64,000 nucleotides of DNA from Brevibacillus thermoruber 423. GTDB taxonomy: Bacteria > Bacillota > Bacilli > Brevibacillales > Brevibacillaceae. The notes beneath the pieces were generated by a model. The model saw nothing but the letters and a program-made list of their open reading frames with translations, ran no database searches and was not told where the DNA came from. The position numbers and the translations under genes are program-made. The DNA lies in assembly GCF_000454065.1 (NCBI RefSeq), contig NZ_KE695650.1:475796-539795 (forward strand). The letters run 5' to 3'. Below, piece by piece: positions 9,819-19,087 of this stretch; positions within the stretch are counted from its first letter, which is position 1; the number at the start of each line of letters is the position of its first letter.

Positions 9819-12071
9819 TTGCGGTTGAAATGGCATGCGGCACTGTCCGCGACACTGGTCGTATCTCTGATGATCGGTCAACTGCCGGCCAGCGCCAAGC
9901 GGGAAACAGGGCGCAAGGGCAGTCTGGCGATCGAGGCGAAGGAGGGACTTTCGCTCGCTTCCCAAACGTCGCAGAAACGAAGCACGGAGCTGGTCGTGGT
10001 GCAGTTTGACGGTCCGGTGGAAGAAGAGTGGAAGGAACAGGTAGAGGACCTGGGCGTGACCCTGGGAGATTACATACCCGATTACGCGTTCATTGCCAGG
10101 GTGGACGGGGAGAAAGCGCAGCGGGCGCTGAAAAAGCTGTCGTTCGTCAGGAACGTGCTCCCGTTTCACCCCGTCTCCAAGGTGTCTCCGACGCTGCGCT
10201 CCACCCTCGGCAAGCGGGCGGACGTGGACGTGGCGGTCATCGGGTTTGACCGCGGCGTAGACATGGGGCGCACCTTGAGGCGGATCGTGGAAGAAGGGGA
10301 CGTCGAACAAGTGAAAAGCCTGGAAGAGGCCCCCCACATCTCGATGGCGCGGCTGAGCGGCCGCAGTCTGGAAGAGGTGATCCAATCCGACGAGGTCATC
10401 GCCGTGGTCCCCGTTCCGGAACGAAAACAGCGCAACGACAGGGCGGCGGCGATCATCCGTGCCGACGACCTGGCCTCCATCGGCTACACCGGCGAAGGGC
10501 AAATTGTCGGCGTGGCGGACAGCGGCCTGGACACCGGCGATCTTGACCGAATCCACCCGGATTTCGAGGGCCGGGTGAAAGAGCTCTACGCCATCGGGCG
10601 CAAGGGGGACGCGAGCGACCCCGACGGCCACGGCACCCACGTGGCGGGGTCGATCGTGGGCACCGGCAAAGCGTCAGACGGCCAGTACAAAGGGATGGCT
10701 CCCGACGCGAAGCTCGTCTTCCATTCCATGCTGGACGAGTACGGATACCTGGCCGGAGACGTCAGTGACATCCTGGAGGAGGCTTACGCGGACGGCGCGC
10801 GCATCCACTCCGATTCCTGGGGCGTCGACGACGATGGCGAATACGGCCTGGACTCGTTTTTGTTCGACCAGTTTCTCTGGGAACATCCGGACATGACGGC
10901 GCTGGTGGCGGCCGGCAACGCGGGCGTATACGGGTACGAGACCATCGGCACGCCGGCCACGGCCAAAAACGTGATCGCCGTGGGCGCCTCCGAAAACGAC
11001 CGGCCGGAGCTGGATGATGACGAAGCGGACGACCCGGACGAGGTAGCCGCGTTCAGCAGCCGGGGGACGACGGCGGACGGCCGCCTCAAGCCCGATCTGG
11101 TCGCGCCGGGAAGCTACATCCTGTCCACGCGTTCCTCGCTGGCCCCCGCCGAGAACTTTCACGGGCTCTTCAACGCCTCCTACGCCTATCTCAGCGGGAC
11201 AAGCATGGCGACGCCGGTGTTGGCCGGCGGCGTGGCCCAAGTCCGTCAGTTCCTGCAGGAAAACGGAGTCGACAATCCGAGCGGGGCATTGATCAAGGCG
11301 ATGCTCATCAGCGGAGCCGACGATTTGAACGAAGACATGCGCGTGCAGGGGTTCGGACGAGCCAACCTGCGGCGTGCGATCGAGACGGGCTTTGTGGATG
11401 AGAAAAAGGGGCTGAAAACAGGGGACGTGGCCACGTACCGCCTCAACGTGACGGACGATTCCCAACCGTTGGCCATCACTCTGGCCTGGACGGATTATCC
11501 GGCTTCCCTGGCGGCCGAGCGCACCCTGGTCAACAACCTAAACCTGCGAGTGGTCACGCCAAGCGGCGAGACCTTGAACGGCAACGACTTTTTCCACTAC
11601 CCCTACGACGACGAAGTGGACAACCTCAACAACGTGGAGCAGGTCTGGATCAAGCATCCCGAGGAAGGCGTCTACACGGTGACGGTGGAGGGCTACAACG
11701 TGCCCATGGGGCCGCAGCCGTACGCCCTGGCGGCCAACGGCGAACTGGTGTCCGACAATTGGCAAACGGTCGTCAAAACGGGGAGACTGATCGAAAAGTC
11801 ACGAAAAAACAGGGACCACACCTATTGGATTCAGGCCAAGCAGGCGGGTGAATTGAACGTGACCGCGGAATGGGACGGCGATGCCGATCTCGATCTGTAC
11901 GTCTACGATGGTGACGGCAATCTGATCGGCTCCACCGACGACGAGGAAAACCCCGAAACGCTGACGGTGGAGATGGCCGAACCCGGACCGTATCGAATCG
12001 TCATTCAACTGGAAGAAGGCAAATTGGCGCGGTATCGCTTGCAAATGACCTACCCGTCCCGATCCCGTTGA
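9819..12071 (+). CDS. secreted S8-family (subtilisin-like) serine protease
   Basis: A 750-residue extracellular protease. A signal peptide (RLKWHAALSATLVVSLMIG, then ASA before Lys27) is followed by a propeptide of about 180 residues. The catalytic triad is visible: Asp234 in VADSGLDTG, His271 in DPDGHGTHVAGS and Ser462 in LSGTSMATP, with the oxyanion Asn367 in AAGNAG. After the catalytic domain come a beta-rich domain and a C-terminal PPC-like domain with DADLDLYVYDGDGN, probably calcium-binding. This layout resembles the high-molecular-weight KP-43-type subtilisins. TTG 9819 is the start because it precedes the signal peptide directly and a purine-rich site (GGGAAGAGGG) lies upstream. The gene is monocistronic and convergent with pucR. 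Confidence 0.92.
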   Translation: MRLKWHAALSATLVVSLMIGQLPASAKRETGRKGSLAIEAKEGLSLASQTSQKRSTELVVVQFDGPVEEEWKEQVEDLGVTLGDYIPDYAFIARVDGEKAQRALKKLSFVRNVLPFHPVSKVSPTLRSTLGKRADVDVAVIGFDRGVDMGRTLRRIVEEGDVEQVKSLEEAPHISMARLSGRSLEEVIQSDEVIAVVPVPERKQRNDRAAAIIRADDLASIGYTGEGQIVGVADSGLDTGDLDRIHPDFEGRVKELYAIGRKGDASDPDGHGTHVAGSIVGTGKASDGQYKGMAPDAKLVFHSMLDEYGYLAGDVSDILEEAYADGARIHSDSWGVDDDGEYGLDSFLFDQFLWEHPDMTALVAAGNAGVYGYETIGTPATAKNVIAVGASENDRPELDDDEADDPDEVAAFSSRGTTADGRLKPDLVAPGSYILSTRSSLAPAENFHGLFNASYAYLSGTSMATPVLAGGVAQVRQFLQENGVDNPSGALIKAMLISGADDLNEDMRVQGFGRANLRRAIETGFVDEKKGLKTGDVATYRLNVTDDSQPLAITLAWTDYPASLAAERTLVNNLNLRVVTPSGETLNGNDFFHYPYDDEVDNLNNVEQVWIKHPEEGVYTVTVEGYNVPMGPQPYALAANGELVSDNWQTVVKTGRLIEKSRKNRDHTYWIQAKQAGELNVTAEWDGDADLDLYVYDGDGNLIGSTDDEENPETLTVEMAEPGPYRIVIQLEEGKLARYRLQMTYPSRSR

Positions 12072-12103
12072 TGTCGATACGGATAACCAAACAGACACCC
12101 CAG

Positions 12104-12150
12104 CAAACGGCGCGTACCGTCACGTCAGCGTGACGGACGCGCCGTTTGTT
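12104..12150. terminator. long inverted repeat between convergent genes
   Basis: A stem of about 20 bp (12104-12124 with 12129-12148) interrupted by one bulged base, with a 4-base loop and a short T-rich end. It sits after the protease and overlaps the last codons and stop of the convergent PucR gene, so it may terminate transcription from both sides. Confidence 0.65.
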
Positions 12151-13801
12151 CGTCCGGACGGGAAGGGGGCAGCGGTCGTTCCCCGTTCAGCCACTCGTGG
12201 GCACGGAGGGCAATTTCGAGACAAAGCCGGTAGTGCGGGAGAGCATAGTCGGGCGGAAGGCACTCTTCGATCTTTTCCAGACGGTGATACAAGGTTTGGC
12301 GGTGAATGTAGAGCTTGGTGGCGGTCTCCTGCTTGGAGAGGTTGGAATCAAGGTAGACGCGCAGCGTGTGGACGAGCTGTGTGCCGTGCTCTTCGTCGTA
12401 GCGAATCAGCGCTCCCAGGTAGTCGTTGATGAACGGTTTCAACACCGAATCGTGGGGGACGTGAAAGAGCAGGCGGAACAGGCCGAGATCGGCGAAGTAG
12501 GGGCTGGGGGAATCGTGCTGAAAGGCGAGCGCCTGTTCTGCCTCGGCCAGGTGCCTGCCCGCTTCCGCCAGCCGAACGCCAGGACGGCTGACGCCGAACA
12601 GCACTTCCGTGTCGGCGCCCATCACCTGCCGGCAGACCCGTCTCATCTCGGCCATCGCCTTGTCGAGGGAGCGGCGGGCGTCTGCTGCTCCGTACGGGCC
12701 GATCGCAAGCAGGTAAAAGCGGCTGCCCTTGCAGCGGATAAACGGGCGAAAGCCCAGCCGCGCGAGGAGCGAACGGAACACGCCGGTCAGTTCGTGCGGC
12801 GGCAGGGGAGAGGCGTGCTCGTCGCCGTCACGCCGCAGGGACATGAGCAGGGTGTGGTAGACGGGCGTTTTGCCTGTGCCGGCCAGTCCGAGCAGCGCGC
12901 GAATCTGTTCTTCCGTCAGCGTACGGTTGGCGATCAGGTCGTCAAACAGCCGGTTCTCCGTCGCCAGCGCCTGCTCTTCGGCAAACATCCGGCGCATCAG
13001 GACTTGGGCCAGGGCGCTGACGGTGTAATCCAGCGTGAGCAGCAGGTACTCGTCCGCTTCCCGTTCGTACAAAATCAGGCCGAGGTACGCCAGGAGGTGG
13101 CCCATCGCGGTCACCGGCTGGTAGATGATGCGCTTTTTGTCGGACAGGGCGAGGACGCCGTTGCCCGCTTCCGCCGAGGGAATCGCCGGAAAGGCGGAGC
13201 GCATCAGGGACGCCAGCTCGCTCTGGACGGTCTGCGGGAGCGGCGGCACAAATTGCGGGGGCGCTTCCGGTGAGTAGAAAAACACCTGGGTCCCCACGGC
13301 CGCCTGAAAATGCTGCAGCAGCTTGGAAATGCCCTGCGCCTGCAGGCTCAACTGCTGCAGGCCGCGCGAGTAGGACTCCAGGTTGCGCAGCGCCTGCATC
13401 TGCCGATTGATCAGATGTTCGTGGAGATCGAGCGTGATGTCGACGAAGCGGACGGGCTGGTGAAACACGATCAGGGGAAAGTCGTGATGGTCGGCCAGTT
13501 CCAGCATGTCATCGGGCACGTGCGGGATGTAGGCGCCCAACTCGATACAGAGGCCGACCGCTTTGCGGCGGATCAGCTCGGACAGGTAGGCCAGCCGTTT
13601 CTCTTTGGCCTCGCCGAAGCCGAGACCGGTGGACAGGATCAGTTCGCCGCCGTTGAGGAACTGACAGGTGTCGGCGGCTTCCAGCACGTGGACCCAGCGG
13701 ATGGGACGGGACAATCCGCGGCTGCCGGCCACCACCTCCGCGTCGCGAAACAGCGGCCGTCTGACGGCATCGGCCACAGTGAGACGCCAGTCGTTGTTCA
13801 T
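12125..13801 (-). CDS. PucR-family transcriptional regulator
   Basis: A 558-residue regulator with the N-terminal PucR domain (about 8-130: LTVADAVRRPLFRDAEVVAG, then RWVHVLEAADTCQFLNGGELILSTG in two parts) and a C-terminal helix-turn-helix domain (LSKQETATKLYIHRQTLYHRL). Members are known as activators of purine catabolism in Bacillus and of related nitrogen-compound pathways. ATG 13801 is used because AGGAGGGG sits just upstream; the open frame continues 34 codons beyond without a site. The gene is divergent from the semialdehyde dehydrogenase and sits at the edge of the pyrimidine-degradation genes, so it is the likely local regulator. The inducer (beta-alanine, dihydropyrimidine or ureidopropionate) is unknown. 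Confidence 0.88.
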   Translation of the reverse strand: MNNDWRLTVADAVRRPLFRDAEVVAGSRGLSRPIRWVHVLEAADTCQFLNGGELILSTGLGFGEAKEKRLAYLSELIRRKAVGLCIELGAYIPHVPDDMLELADHHDFPLIVFHQPVRFVDITLDLHEHLINRQMQALRNLESYSRGLQQLSLQAQGISKLLQHFQAAVGTQVFFYSPEAPPQFVPPLPQTVQSELASLMRSAFPAIPSAEAGNGVLALSDKKRIIYQPVTAMGHLLAYLGLILYEREADEYLLLTLDYTVSALAQVLMRRMFAEEQALATENRLFDDLIANRTLTEEQIRALLGLAGTGKTPVYHTLLMSLRRDGDEHASPLPPHELTGVFRSLLARLGFRPFIRCKGSRFYLLAIGPYGAADARRSLDKAMAEMRRVCRQVMGADTEVLFGVSRPGVRLAEAGRHLAEAEQALAFQHDSPSPYFADLGLFRLLFHVPHDSVLKPFINDYLGALIRYDEEHGTQLVHTLRVYLDSNLSKQETATKLYIHRQTLYHRLEKIEECLPPDYALPHYRLCLEIALRAHEWLNGERPLPPSRPDEQTARPSR

Positions 13802-13926
13802 GCTTCCCCTCCTCTTGACAGTCTGTATGATGAATACTACCCAACTACTGGCAGTTTGTCTAGTGATGCTGCGTAAAATATTCAGATAAGATGGAACTAT
13901 CAAACGAATGGCAAGGAGTTGATGTA
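13802..13926. promoter_or_regulatory. divergent control region between pucR and the dehydrogenase gene
   Basis: This 125-base region must hold both promoters. GACAGTCTG (13817-13825) and CAGTTTGTC (13852-13860) form an imperfect inverted repeat whose arms match at 7 of 9 positions, a reasonable operator candidate for PucR. TAAAAT at 13874-13879 is a candidate -10 for the rightward gene, without a well-spaced -35, as expected for an activated promoter. Confidence 0.4.
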
Positions 13927-15435
13927 ATGAGCACGACGACCGTTGGACCCAAACTGAAGAACTACATCGCCGGCGAGTGGGTGGAATCCCAGGCCGACCG
14001 CTACGAGGACATCCCCAATCCGGCTACGGGCGAGCTTTTGTCGCGCGTTCCGCTGTCGACCAGAGACGACGTGGACATGGCCGTCCAGGCGGCCAAGGCG
14101 GCGTTTCCCGCCTGGAGCGAGACCCCGGCGGTGGAGCGGGCGCGCGTCATGTTCCGCTTCCAGCATCTGCTGTGGGAAAACCAGGACGAACTGGCGCGGA
14201 TGATCACGCTGGAAAACGGGAAGAACCTGCCCGAGGCGCAAGCCGAACTGCTGCGCGGGATTGAAATGGTGGAGTTTGCCGCCGGGATGCCGACGCTGTT
14301 GATGGGCGAGACGCTGCCCAATATCGCCAGAAGCATCGACTGTCAGGTGATCCGCTTTCCGCTCGGCGTCGTGGCCGGTATCACGCCGTTCAACTTCCCG
14401 CTGATGGTGCCGATGTGGATGTACCCGATCGCCATCACGGCGGGCAACACGTTTGTGCTCAAACCGTCCGAGCGCACGCCGCTCTCCTGCATCCGGATTG
14501 CCGAACTGCTGAAGGAAGCGGGCCTGCCGGACGGCGTGTTCAACGTGGTCAACGGCGCTCACGACGTCGTCAACGGCCTGTTGGAGCATCCGGATGTGAA
14601 AGCGGTTTCGTTCGTCGGCTCCCAACCGGTCGCCGAGTACGTCTACAAAACGGCCGCCGCCCACGGCAAACGGGTGCAGGCGCTGGCCGGCGCGAAAAAC
14701 CACCATCTCGTCATGCCTGACACCGACCTGCGCCGCGCGGCCAAAACGATTGTCAGCTCCGCGTTCGGCTGTGCGGGGGAACGCTGCATGGCGGCCAGCG
14801 CCGTCGTGGCGGTGGAGGAGATCGCCGACGAACTGATTCAATACCTGGTCGAAGAGTCCGACGCGCTGAAGATGGGCAACGGACTGGAGCCCGGCGTCGA
14901 TCTGGGGCCGGTGATCCGGCCGGCTCATCTGGAAAAAGTGCACGGCTACATCGAGAAGGGGATCGCCGCCGGTGCCCGTCTGGTCCGGGACGGCCGGGAA
15001 GACGCCAAGGCCAAACCGGAGGGCTTTTTCCTCGGCCCGACCATCTTCGACCAGGCGGACGCGGAGATGGTCATCGTCCGCGACGAGATTTTTGCGCCGG
15101 TGTTAAGCGTGATGCGGGTCAGCGATTTTGAAGAGGGGCTCGCGGTCATCAGCAGGTCGCGCTTCGGCAACGGCGCCACCATTTACACCAACAACGGCAA
15201 ATGGGGACGGGAGTTCGTCCAGCGCGTCGAGGCCGGCATGGTCGGCGTCAACGTGGGCGTTCCCGCGCCGATGGGCTTCTTTGCCTTCTCCGGCTGGAAG
15301 CATTCGTTCTACGGCGACCTGCACGCCAACGGCAAGGACGGCGTCGAGTTTTACACCAAGAAAAAGACGGTGACGTCCCGCTGGTTTGACGACGGCGATA
15401 CCGCCATCGGGTCGCAGAAAGTGTTCGTGAAGTAG
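13927..15435 (+). CDS. mmsA: CoA-acylating malonate/methylmalonate-semialdehyde dehydrogenase
   Basis: A 502-residue NAD-dependent aldehyde dehydrogenase of the methylmalonate-semialdehyde group. The group's marks are visible: GITPFNFPLMVPMWMYPIA, FVGSQPVAEYVY, LAGAKNHHLVMPD and the catalytic cysteine in FGCAGERCMA (Cys287), with the DEIFAPVLSV segment. Such enzymes convert malonate semialdehyde to acetyl-CoA, or methylmalonate semialdehyde to propionyl-CoA, with loss of CO2. Here it would finish beta-alanine (from uracil) or beta-aminoisobutyrate (from thymine) breakdown. The start ATG follows AAGGAG by 8 bases. The aminotransferase begins 18 bases downstream, clearly the same operon. An inositol-pathway role (iolA) is less likely because no iol genes are near. 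Confidence 0.9.
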   Translation: MSTTTVGPKLKNYIAGEWVESQADRYEDIPNPATGELLSRVPLSTRDDVDMAVQAAKAAFPAWSETPAVERARVMFRFQHLLWENQDELARMITLENGKNLPEAQAELLRGIEMVEFAAGMPTLLMGETLPNIARSIDCQVIRFPLGVVAGITPFNFPLMVPMWMYPIAITAGNTFVLKPSERTPLSCIRIAELLKEAGLPDGVFNVVNGAHDVVNGLLEHPDVKAVSFVGSQPVAEYVYKTAAAHGKRVQALAGAKNHHLVMPDTDLRRAAKTIVSSAFGCAGERCMAASAVVAVEEIADELIQYLVEESDALKMGNGLEPGVDLGPVIRPAHLEKVHGYIEKGIAAGARLVRDGREDAKAKPEGFFLGPTIFDQADAEMVIVRDEIFAPVLSVMRVSDFEEGLAVISRSRFGNGATIYTNNGKWGREFVQRVEAGMVGVNVGVPAPMGFFAFSGWKHSFYGDLHANGKDGVEFYTKKKTVTSRWFDDGDTAIGSQKVFVK

Positions 15436-15453
15436 CGAGAGGAGGAACGGCAG

Positions 15454-16818
15454 ATGACCCAAGAGCAGCAGACGCAAACCCATGACAAGGAAGAGCTGTT
15501 GGCAAAAGACCGGGCCCACATGTGGCACCACATGTCCCCGTACAACCCCAACCCGATGATCGTCACCGAGGCGAGCGGTTCCTGGGTGACCGACATCGAC
15601 GGCAACCGGTATCTGGACGGGATGTCCGGCCTGTGGTGCGTCAACATCGGGTACGGCCGGGAGGAACTGGCGGAGGCGGCCTTCGAGCAGTTGAAATCGC
15701 TCGCCTATTTCCCGCTGACGCAAAGCCACGTGCCGGCGATCAAGCTCTCGGAAAAAGTGAGCGAATGGCTGGGCGGCGAGTACCGCGTCTTCTTTTCCAA
15801 CAGCGGGTCGGAAGCGAACGAAGTGGCGTTCAAAATTGCCCGCCAGTACCACCACCAAAACGGCCAGCCCGGCCGGTACAAGTTCATTTCCCGCCACCGC
15901 GCCTACCACGGCAATACGATGGGAGCGCTGGCGGCAACCGGCCAATCGATCCGCAAGCAGAAATACGAGCCGCTGGCGCCCGGCTTTCTGCACGTCTCGC
16001 CGCCGTACTGCTACCGCTGTCCGTTCGGTAAATCGTACGGTAGCTGCAGCCTGGAGTGCGCGCAGGTCTTTGACGAGGTGATCAACTGGGAAGGGGGAGA
16101 AACTGTTGCCGGCGTCATCATGGAGCCGGTCATCACCGGCGGCGGCGTGATCGTTCCTCCGCCGGAATACCTGCCGAAAGTGCGGGAAATCTGCGACAAA
16201 TACGGTGTCCTGCTGATCGTGGACGAAGTGATTTGCGGCTTTGGCCGTTCCGGACGGAAATTCGGCCACCAGAACTTCGGCGTCAAGCCGGACATCGTGA
16301 CGATGGCCAAAGGGATCACCAGCGCCTATCTGCCGCTGTCGGCGACGGCGGTGCGGGCGGACATCGCCGACAAGTTCAACGAGCAGGGGGTAAACCTGCA
16401 CTTCCGCCACGTCAACACCTTCGGCGGCAATCCGGCGGCCTGTGCGCTGGCGCTGAAAAACCTGGAGATCATGGAAGAAGAAAAGCTGATCGAAAAGGCG
16501 GAACGGCTGGGCGCGGAACTGCGGGAAAAGCTCTCGTTCCTGGAGAATCATCCGCATGTGGGCGACATCCGCAGCTTCGGCTTCCTGATGGGCATTGAAA
16601 TGGTGGAAGACCGCGCCACCAAGGAACCGGCCGCCCCCGACAAGCTGACCAGGGTGATCGCCACCTGTAAGAAGCGCGGCCTGATCATCGGCCGCAACGG
16701 GGACACGGTTCCCGGCTTCAACAACATCCTGACGCTCTCCCCGCCGTTCTCCACGACCAGCGACGACCTTGATTTCATCGCCCGCGTCCTGCGGGAAGCG
16801 TTTGAGGAATTGGCCTAG
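15454..16818 (+). CDS. class III omega-aminotransferase, probably beta-alanine--pyruvate
   Basis: A 454-residue PLP-dependent class III aminotransferase. Visible are the N-terminal GMSGLWCVNIGYGREELA, the phosphate-binding SNSGSEANE, LLIVDEVICGFGRSG with the PLP-contacting Asp257, and the PLP lysine in TMAKGITSAYLPL (Lys286). The sequence type matches omega-amino acid:pyruvate aminotransferases acting on beta-alanine and similar amines. Its place between the semialdehyde dehydrogenase and the pyrimidine genes supports conversion of beta-alanine to malonate semialdehyde. The exact amine donor cannot be read from the sequence. AGAGGAGG precedes the start, and a strong terminator follows, ending this two-gene operon. 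Confidence 0.88.
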   Translation: MTQEQQTQTHDKEELLAKDRAHMWHHMSPYNPNPMIVTEASGSWVTDIDGNRYLDGMSGLWCVNIGYGREELAEAAFEQLKSLAYFPLTQSHVPAIKLSEKVSEWLGGEYRVFFSNSGSEANEVAFKIARQYHHQNGQPGRYKFISRHRAYHGNTMGALAATGQSIRKQKYEPLAPGFLHVSPPYCYRCPFGKSYGSCSLECAQVFDEVINWEGGETVAGVIMEPVITGGGVIVPPPEYLPKVREICDKYGVLLIVDEVICGFGRSGRKFGHQNFGVKPDIVTMAKGITSAYLPLSATAVRADIADKFNEQGVNLHFRHVNTFGGNPAACALALKNLEIMEEEKLIEKAERLGAELREKLSFLENHPHVGDIRSFGFLMGIEMVEDRATKEPAAPDKLTRVIATCKKRGLIIGRNGDTVPGFNNILTLSPPFSTTSDDLDFIARVLREAFEELA

Positions 16819-16842
16819 AACAGGCGGAAGTCTTGAACAGAG

Positions 16843-16909
16843 CGGCACCTTTTCCCGGGGACAGCCAGGCCTTGCCAGGCAGGCAACCGGGAAAACGGTG
16901 CCGTTTTTT
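16843..16909 (+). terminator. rho-independent terminator of the mmsA operon
   Basis: A long near-perfect stem (16843-16858 with 16887-16903) with a structured loop, followed by six T residues (16904-16909). Confidence 0.85.
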
Positions 16910-16971
16910 GCAGGAAAAACGGAGAAGAAGTGGAAGTGATGCGTATCTCGGAAGAAGAGGAGGGTCGTCTG

Positions 16972-17490
16972 ATGGGAAACCCGACGGACGGACAGCACGG
17001 ACCGTCGCTGGAGCAGCTCATGGCGGAAATGAAAGACCTGGAAGGGCACGCCCTCAGGCTGAGCGAACAGGCGGCGACACCACTGGAACAAAAGTGCCTG
17101 CAGGGGATGGCTGTGGCGTTCCGCTTTGTCGCTGAAATAGCCAAAGGCGGAGCGGGCAGCGTCCAGGAACACATGTCAATGCTTCCGCACATGGCCAGGT
17201 ATCTGGCCGTGGAGGGACCGCAAGCGGAACGGCAAGCGATGCGACCCAAAACGCCCCCTTTGCAGACGAGGCCGGAGCATGCCGCACGGGAACAGTCTCT
17301 GCAAGGGGAATCCGAAACTGTAGAGTCAGGGCGAAAGCCGACACCCGAGGAACGGTCCTGCTCGTTTTGCGGAAAAGGGGAGCGCGCCATCAAGAAGCTG
17401 GTGCCCGGGCCGGGCGTGGCGATCTGCGGTGAATGCCTGGCGTTCGCCAAGCAGGTGCTGGAACAGGGAGGGGGGCCTCGTCCTTCCTGA
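16972..17490 (+). CDS. stand-alone protein with a C-terminal ClpX-type C4 zinc finger
   Basis: A 172-residue protein. Residues 10-85 are helical and soluble, 86-125 are a Pro/Glu/Arg-rich linker, and the end (about 128-165) is a ClpX N-domain-type zinc finger: CSFCGKGERAIKKLVPGPG then AICGEC, with Cys130, 133, 152 and 155 as ligands. In ClpX this finger dimerises and binds adaptors and substrates. Here there is no AAA+ module, so the protein could compete for, or deliver cargo to, the ClpXP system; that is an inference. ATG 16972 is used because GGAGG lies 8 bases upstream. It follows a terminator, so it is transcribed separately from the aminotransferase. Confidence 0.8.
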   Translation: MGNPTDGQHGPSLEQLMAEMKDLEGHALRLSEQAATPLEQKCLQGMAVAFRFVAEIAKGGAGSVQEHMSMLPHMARYLAVEGPQAERQAMRPKTPPLQTRPEHAAREQSLQGESETVESGRKPTPEERSCSFCGKGERAIKKLVPGPGVAICGECLAFAKQVLEQGGGPRPS

Positions 17491-17750
17491 TCGTTTTGGA
17501 TGATCAGCTTGCCAATCCTCTCGGCCCAACAACACCGGGAAAGCGAAAGACATCACGGGCCAAACGGGCAAGTTATATCAATTAACCATACCTGTCAATA
17601 CACCTTTGCTTATTTTATTGCAACCCAAATTTCATTATATGAATTCGGACTATAGAAATCAGAATCAATATAACGTTATGCGCAACTATAATCCGAAGTA
17701 TACAAGTAGGAATTATCGGTTATTTCATTACGCGCAAGGGAGGATCTGCC
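17491..17750 (+). other. AT-rich leader region before the secreted-protein gene
   Basis: A 260-base stretch that is much more AT-rich than its surroundings from about 17570 on. It contains several TATA-like runs, but I cannot single out one promoter. An AAGGGAGG ribosome site ends it. Confidence 0.4.
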
Positions 17751-19085
17751 ATGTACAAGTCTCGCAACCTGATTCATGTGGCGGCATCGGCCGCCCTGCT
17801 CGCCGCGATCGGCATTCCGTCGGCCGCATGGGCCGATCCCGCCGTCCAACCGGCCGACGCAGTCGTCCAATCGACACCGGCCAAGGCCGCTTCCGGAGAG
17901 TGGGCTGCTTACATAGAAAAACGGTACGGCGTCAAGCTGTCCGGCGCCGTCACGCGCGATCAGTTCGCCGCCGCTCTTGGTAAGATTTTAGGAACAGCTT
18001 CCATTCTGACGGAAACACCCCCGTCGATCCCGTCGCTGTTTCCACAAGGCACCGCCGTCTCCGGCAAACTGCCTGTCTGGGAAGCCCTCAGCGCGGCGGT
18101 GAAGGCGGCCGAACTGAAGGAACTGGCCTATACCTATTCCGAGGAAAAAGTGGCCGCTGCCTGGAAGAAGGCGGGGTGGACCTACACGAAAAACGGCGTC
18201 GTCCCGCATCAGGCGGCGCAGGAACTGGCGGCCGCGTTCGACAGCGGACTGGTTGCACCCGCCGCGCTGGCGGGCGTAACAGCGGACGCCGCCACGACGG
18301 CGGATCTGGCGTATCAGCTCCTTGGCAAAGTGGCCGAGTTTCACGGTCAAACCCAGAACGCTCTCGGGTATCTGAGCGATGACGACATCGTTGGCAAACT
18401 GGTTCAGGCCTGGAACGAGTCGCAGATCATCCGGGCGGAAGAGCTGCAAAAAGTAGTGGACGAAGGCCTCAAGCAAAACCTGATCACCGGCTACAACCTG
18501 AAGGACACGCGGTTTGATCCCCATTTTGATCCGGAGCGGACTATCACCTACGGCCACAGCGACATCGTTCACGCCATCCAGCTCATCGGCCTCCTGCGCA
18601 GCGAGGGCATTCAGGCCAAGGTCCAGCTGGAGCCGAAAACGTCTGCCTTCGTCTATCGGAAAGAGTGGGGAGAACCGGTCCAGACGGAGGATTGCCGGGT
18701 GGTGCCGATCGACAACGGCAACCACATCGCGTACGCCAAAGAGTACGACCTGAGCTTCGAATTTGCCAGCGTCGAGGAGAAACAGCGCTTCCAGCCGCTC
18801 ATTTTCCGATACGCCAAACGCAACCAGGAGGACGTGACCGGCCTGTTGAAAGGTTCCTGGTGGCAGCCGCTCTACTATTCGCTGACGAAGCTGGAGGATT
18901 ATCCGGTGATCACCAACCACGTGCTGAAAGACGGCCGCTTCCTGGCCCAGACGTTCTCCTTGAACGAACAGTCGGCACAGGTAATCGCAGGGCTGAAGAA
19001 AATCAACCCGTCCGTCCAGATTGCCACCTACCAATTCTGGGTGGATCAGCCGTTTTACCAGTACCTTAAGGGAGAGTACAAATAA
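17751..19085 (+). CDS. secreted protein of unknown function
   Basis: A 444-residue exported protein. A typical signal peptide (NLIHVAASAALLAAIGIPSA) ends at AWA before Asp29. Residues about 48-215 contain three helical segments reminiscent of S-layer-homology or sporulation-secreted repeats (EWAAYIEKRYGVKLSGAVTR; VPVWE-like and LAYQLLGKVAEFHG blocks), but no clear SLH TRAE motif. The C-terminal half has a well-folded alpha/beta look (GHSDIVHAIQLIGLLRSEGI, YDLSFEFASVEEKQRFQPLI, FWVDQPFYQYLKGEYK). I do not recognise the family. AAGGGAGG precedes the start. The stop is 2 bases from the end of the convergent gene. Confidence 0.75.
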   Translation: MYKSRNLIHVAASAALLAAIGIPSAAWADPAVQPADAVVQSTPAKAASGEWAAYIEKRYGVKLSGAVTRDQFAAALGKILGTASILTETPPSIPSLFPQGTAVSGKLPVWEALSAAVKAAELKELAYTYSEEKVAAAWKKAGWTYTKNGVVPHQAAQELAAAFDSGLVAPAALAGVTADAATTADLAYQLLGKVAEFHGQTQNALGYLSDDDIVGKLVQAWNESQIIRAEELQKVVDEGLKQNLITGYNLKDTRFDPHFDPERTITYGHSDIVHAIQLIGLLRSEGIQAKVQLEPKTSAFVYRKEWGEPVQTEDCRVVPIDNGNHIAYAKEYDLSFEFASVEEKQRFQPLIFRYAKRNQEDVTGLLKGSWWQPLYYSLTKLEDYPVITNHVLKDGRFLAQTFSLNEQSAQVIAGLKKINPSVQIATYQFWVDQPFYQYLKGEYK

Positions 19086-19087
19086 CC

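Noticed and set aside
13848-13870. Sigma-54-type promoter before the dehydrogenase gene
   Set aside because: TGGCAG is present, but the GC element is missing at the required distance.
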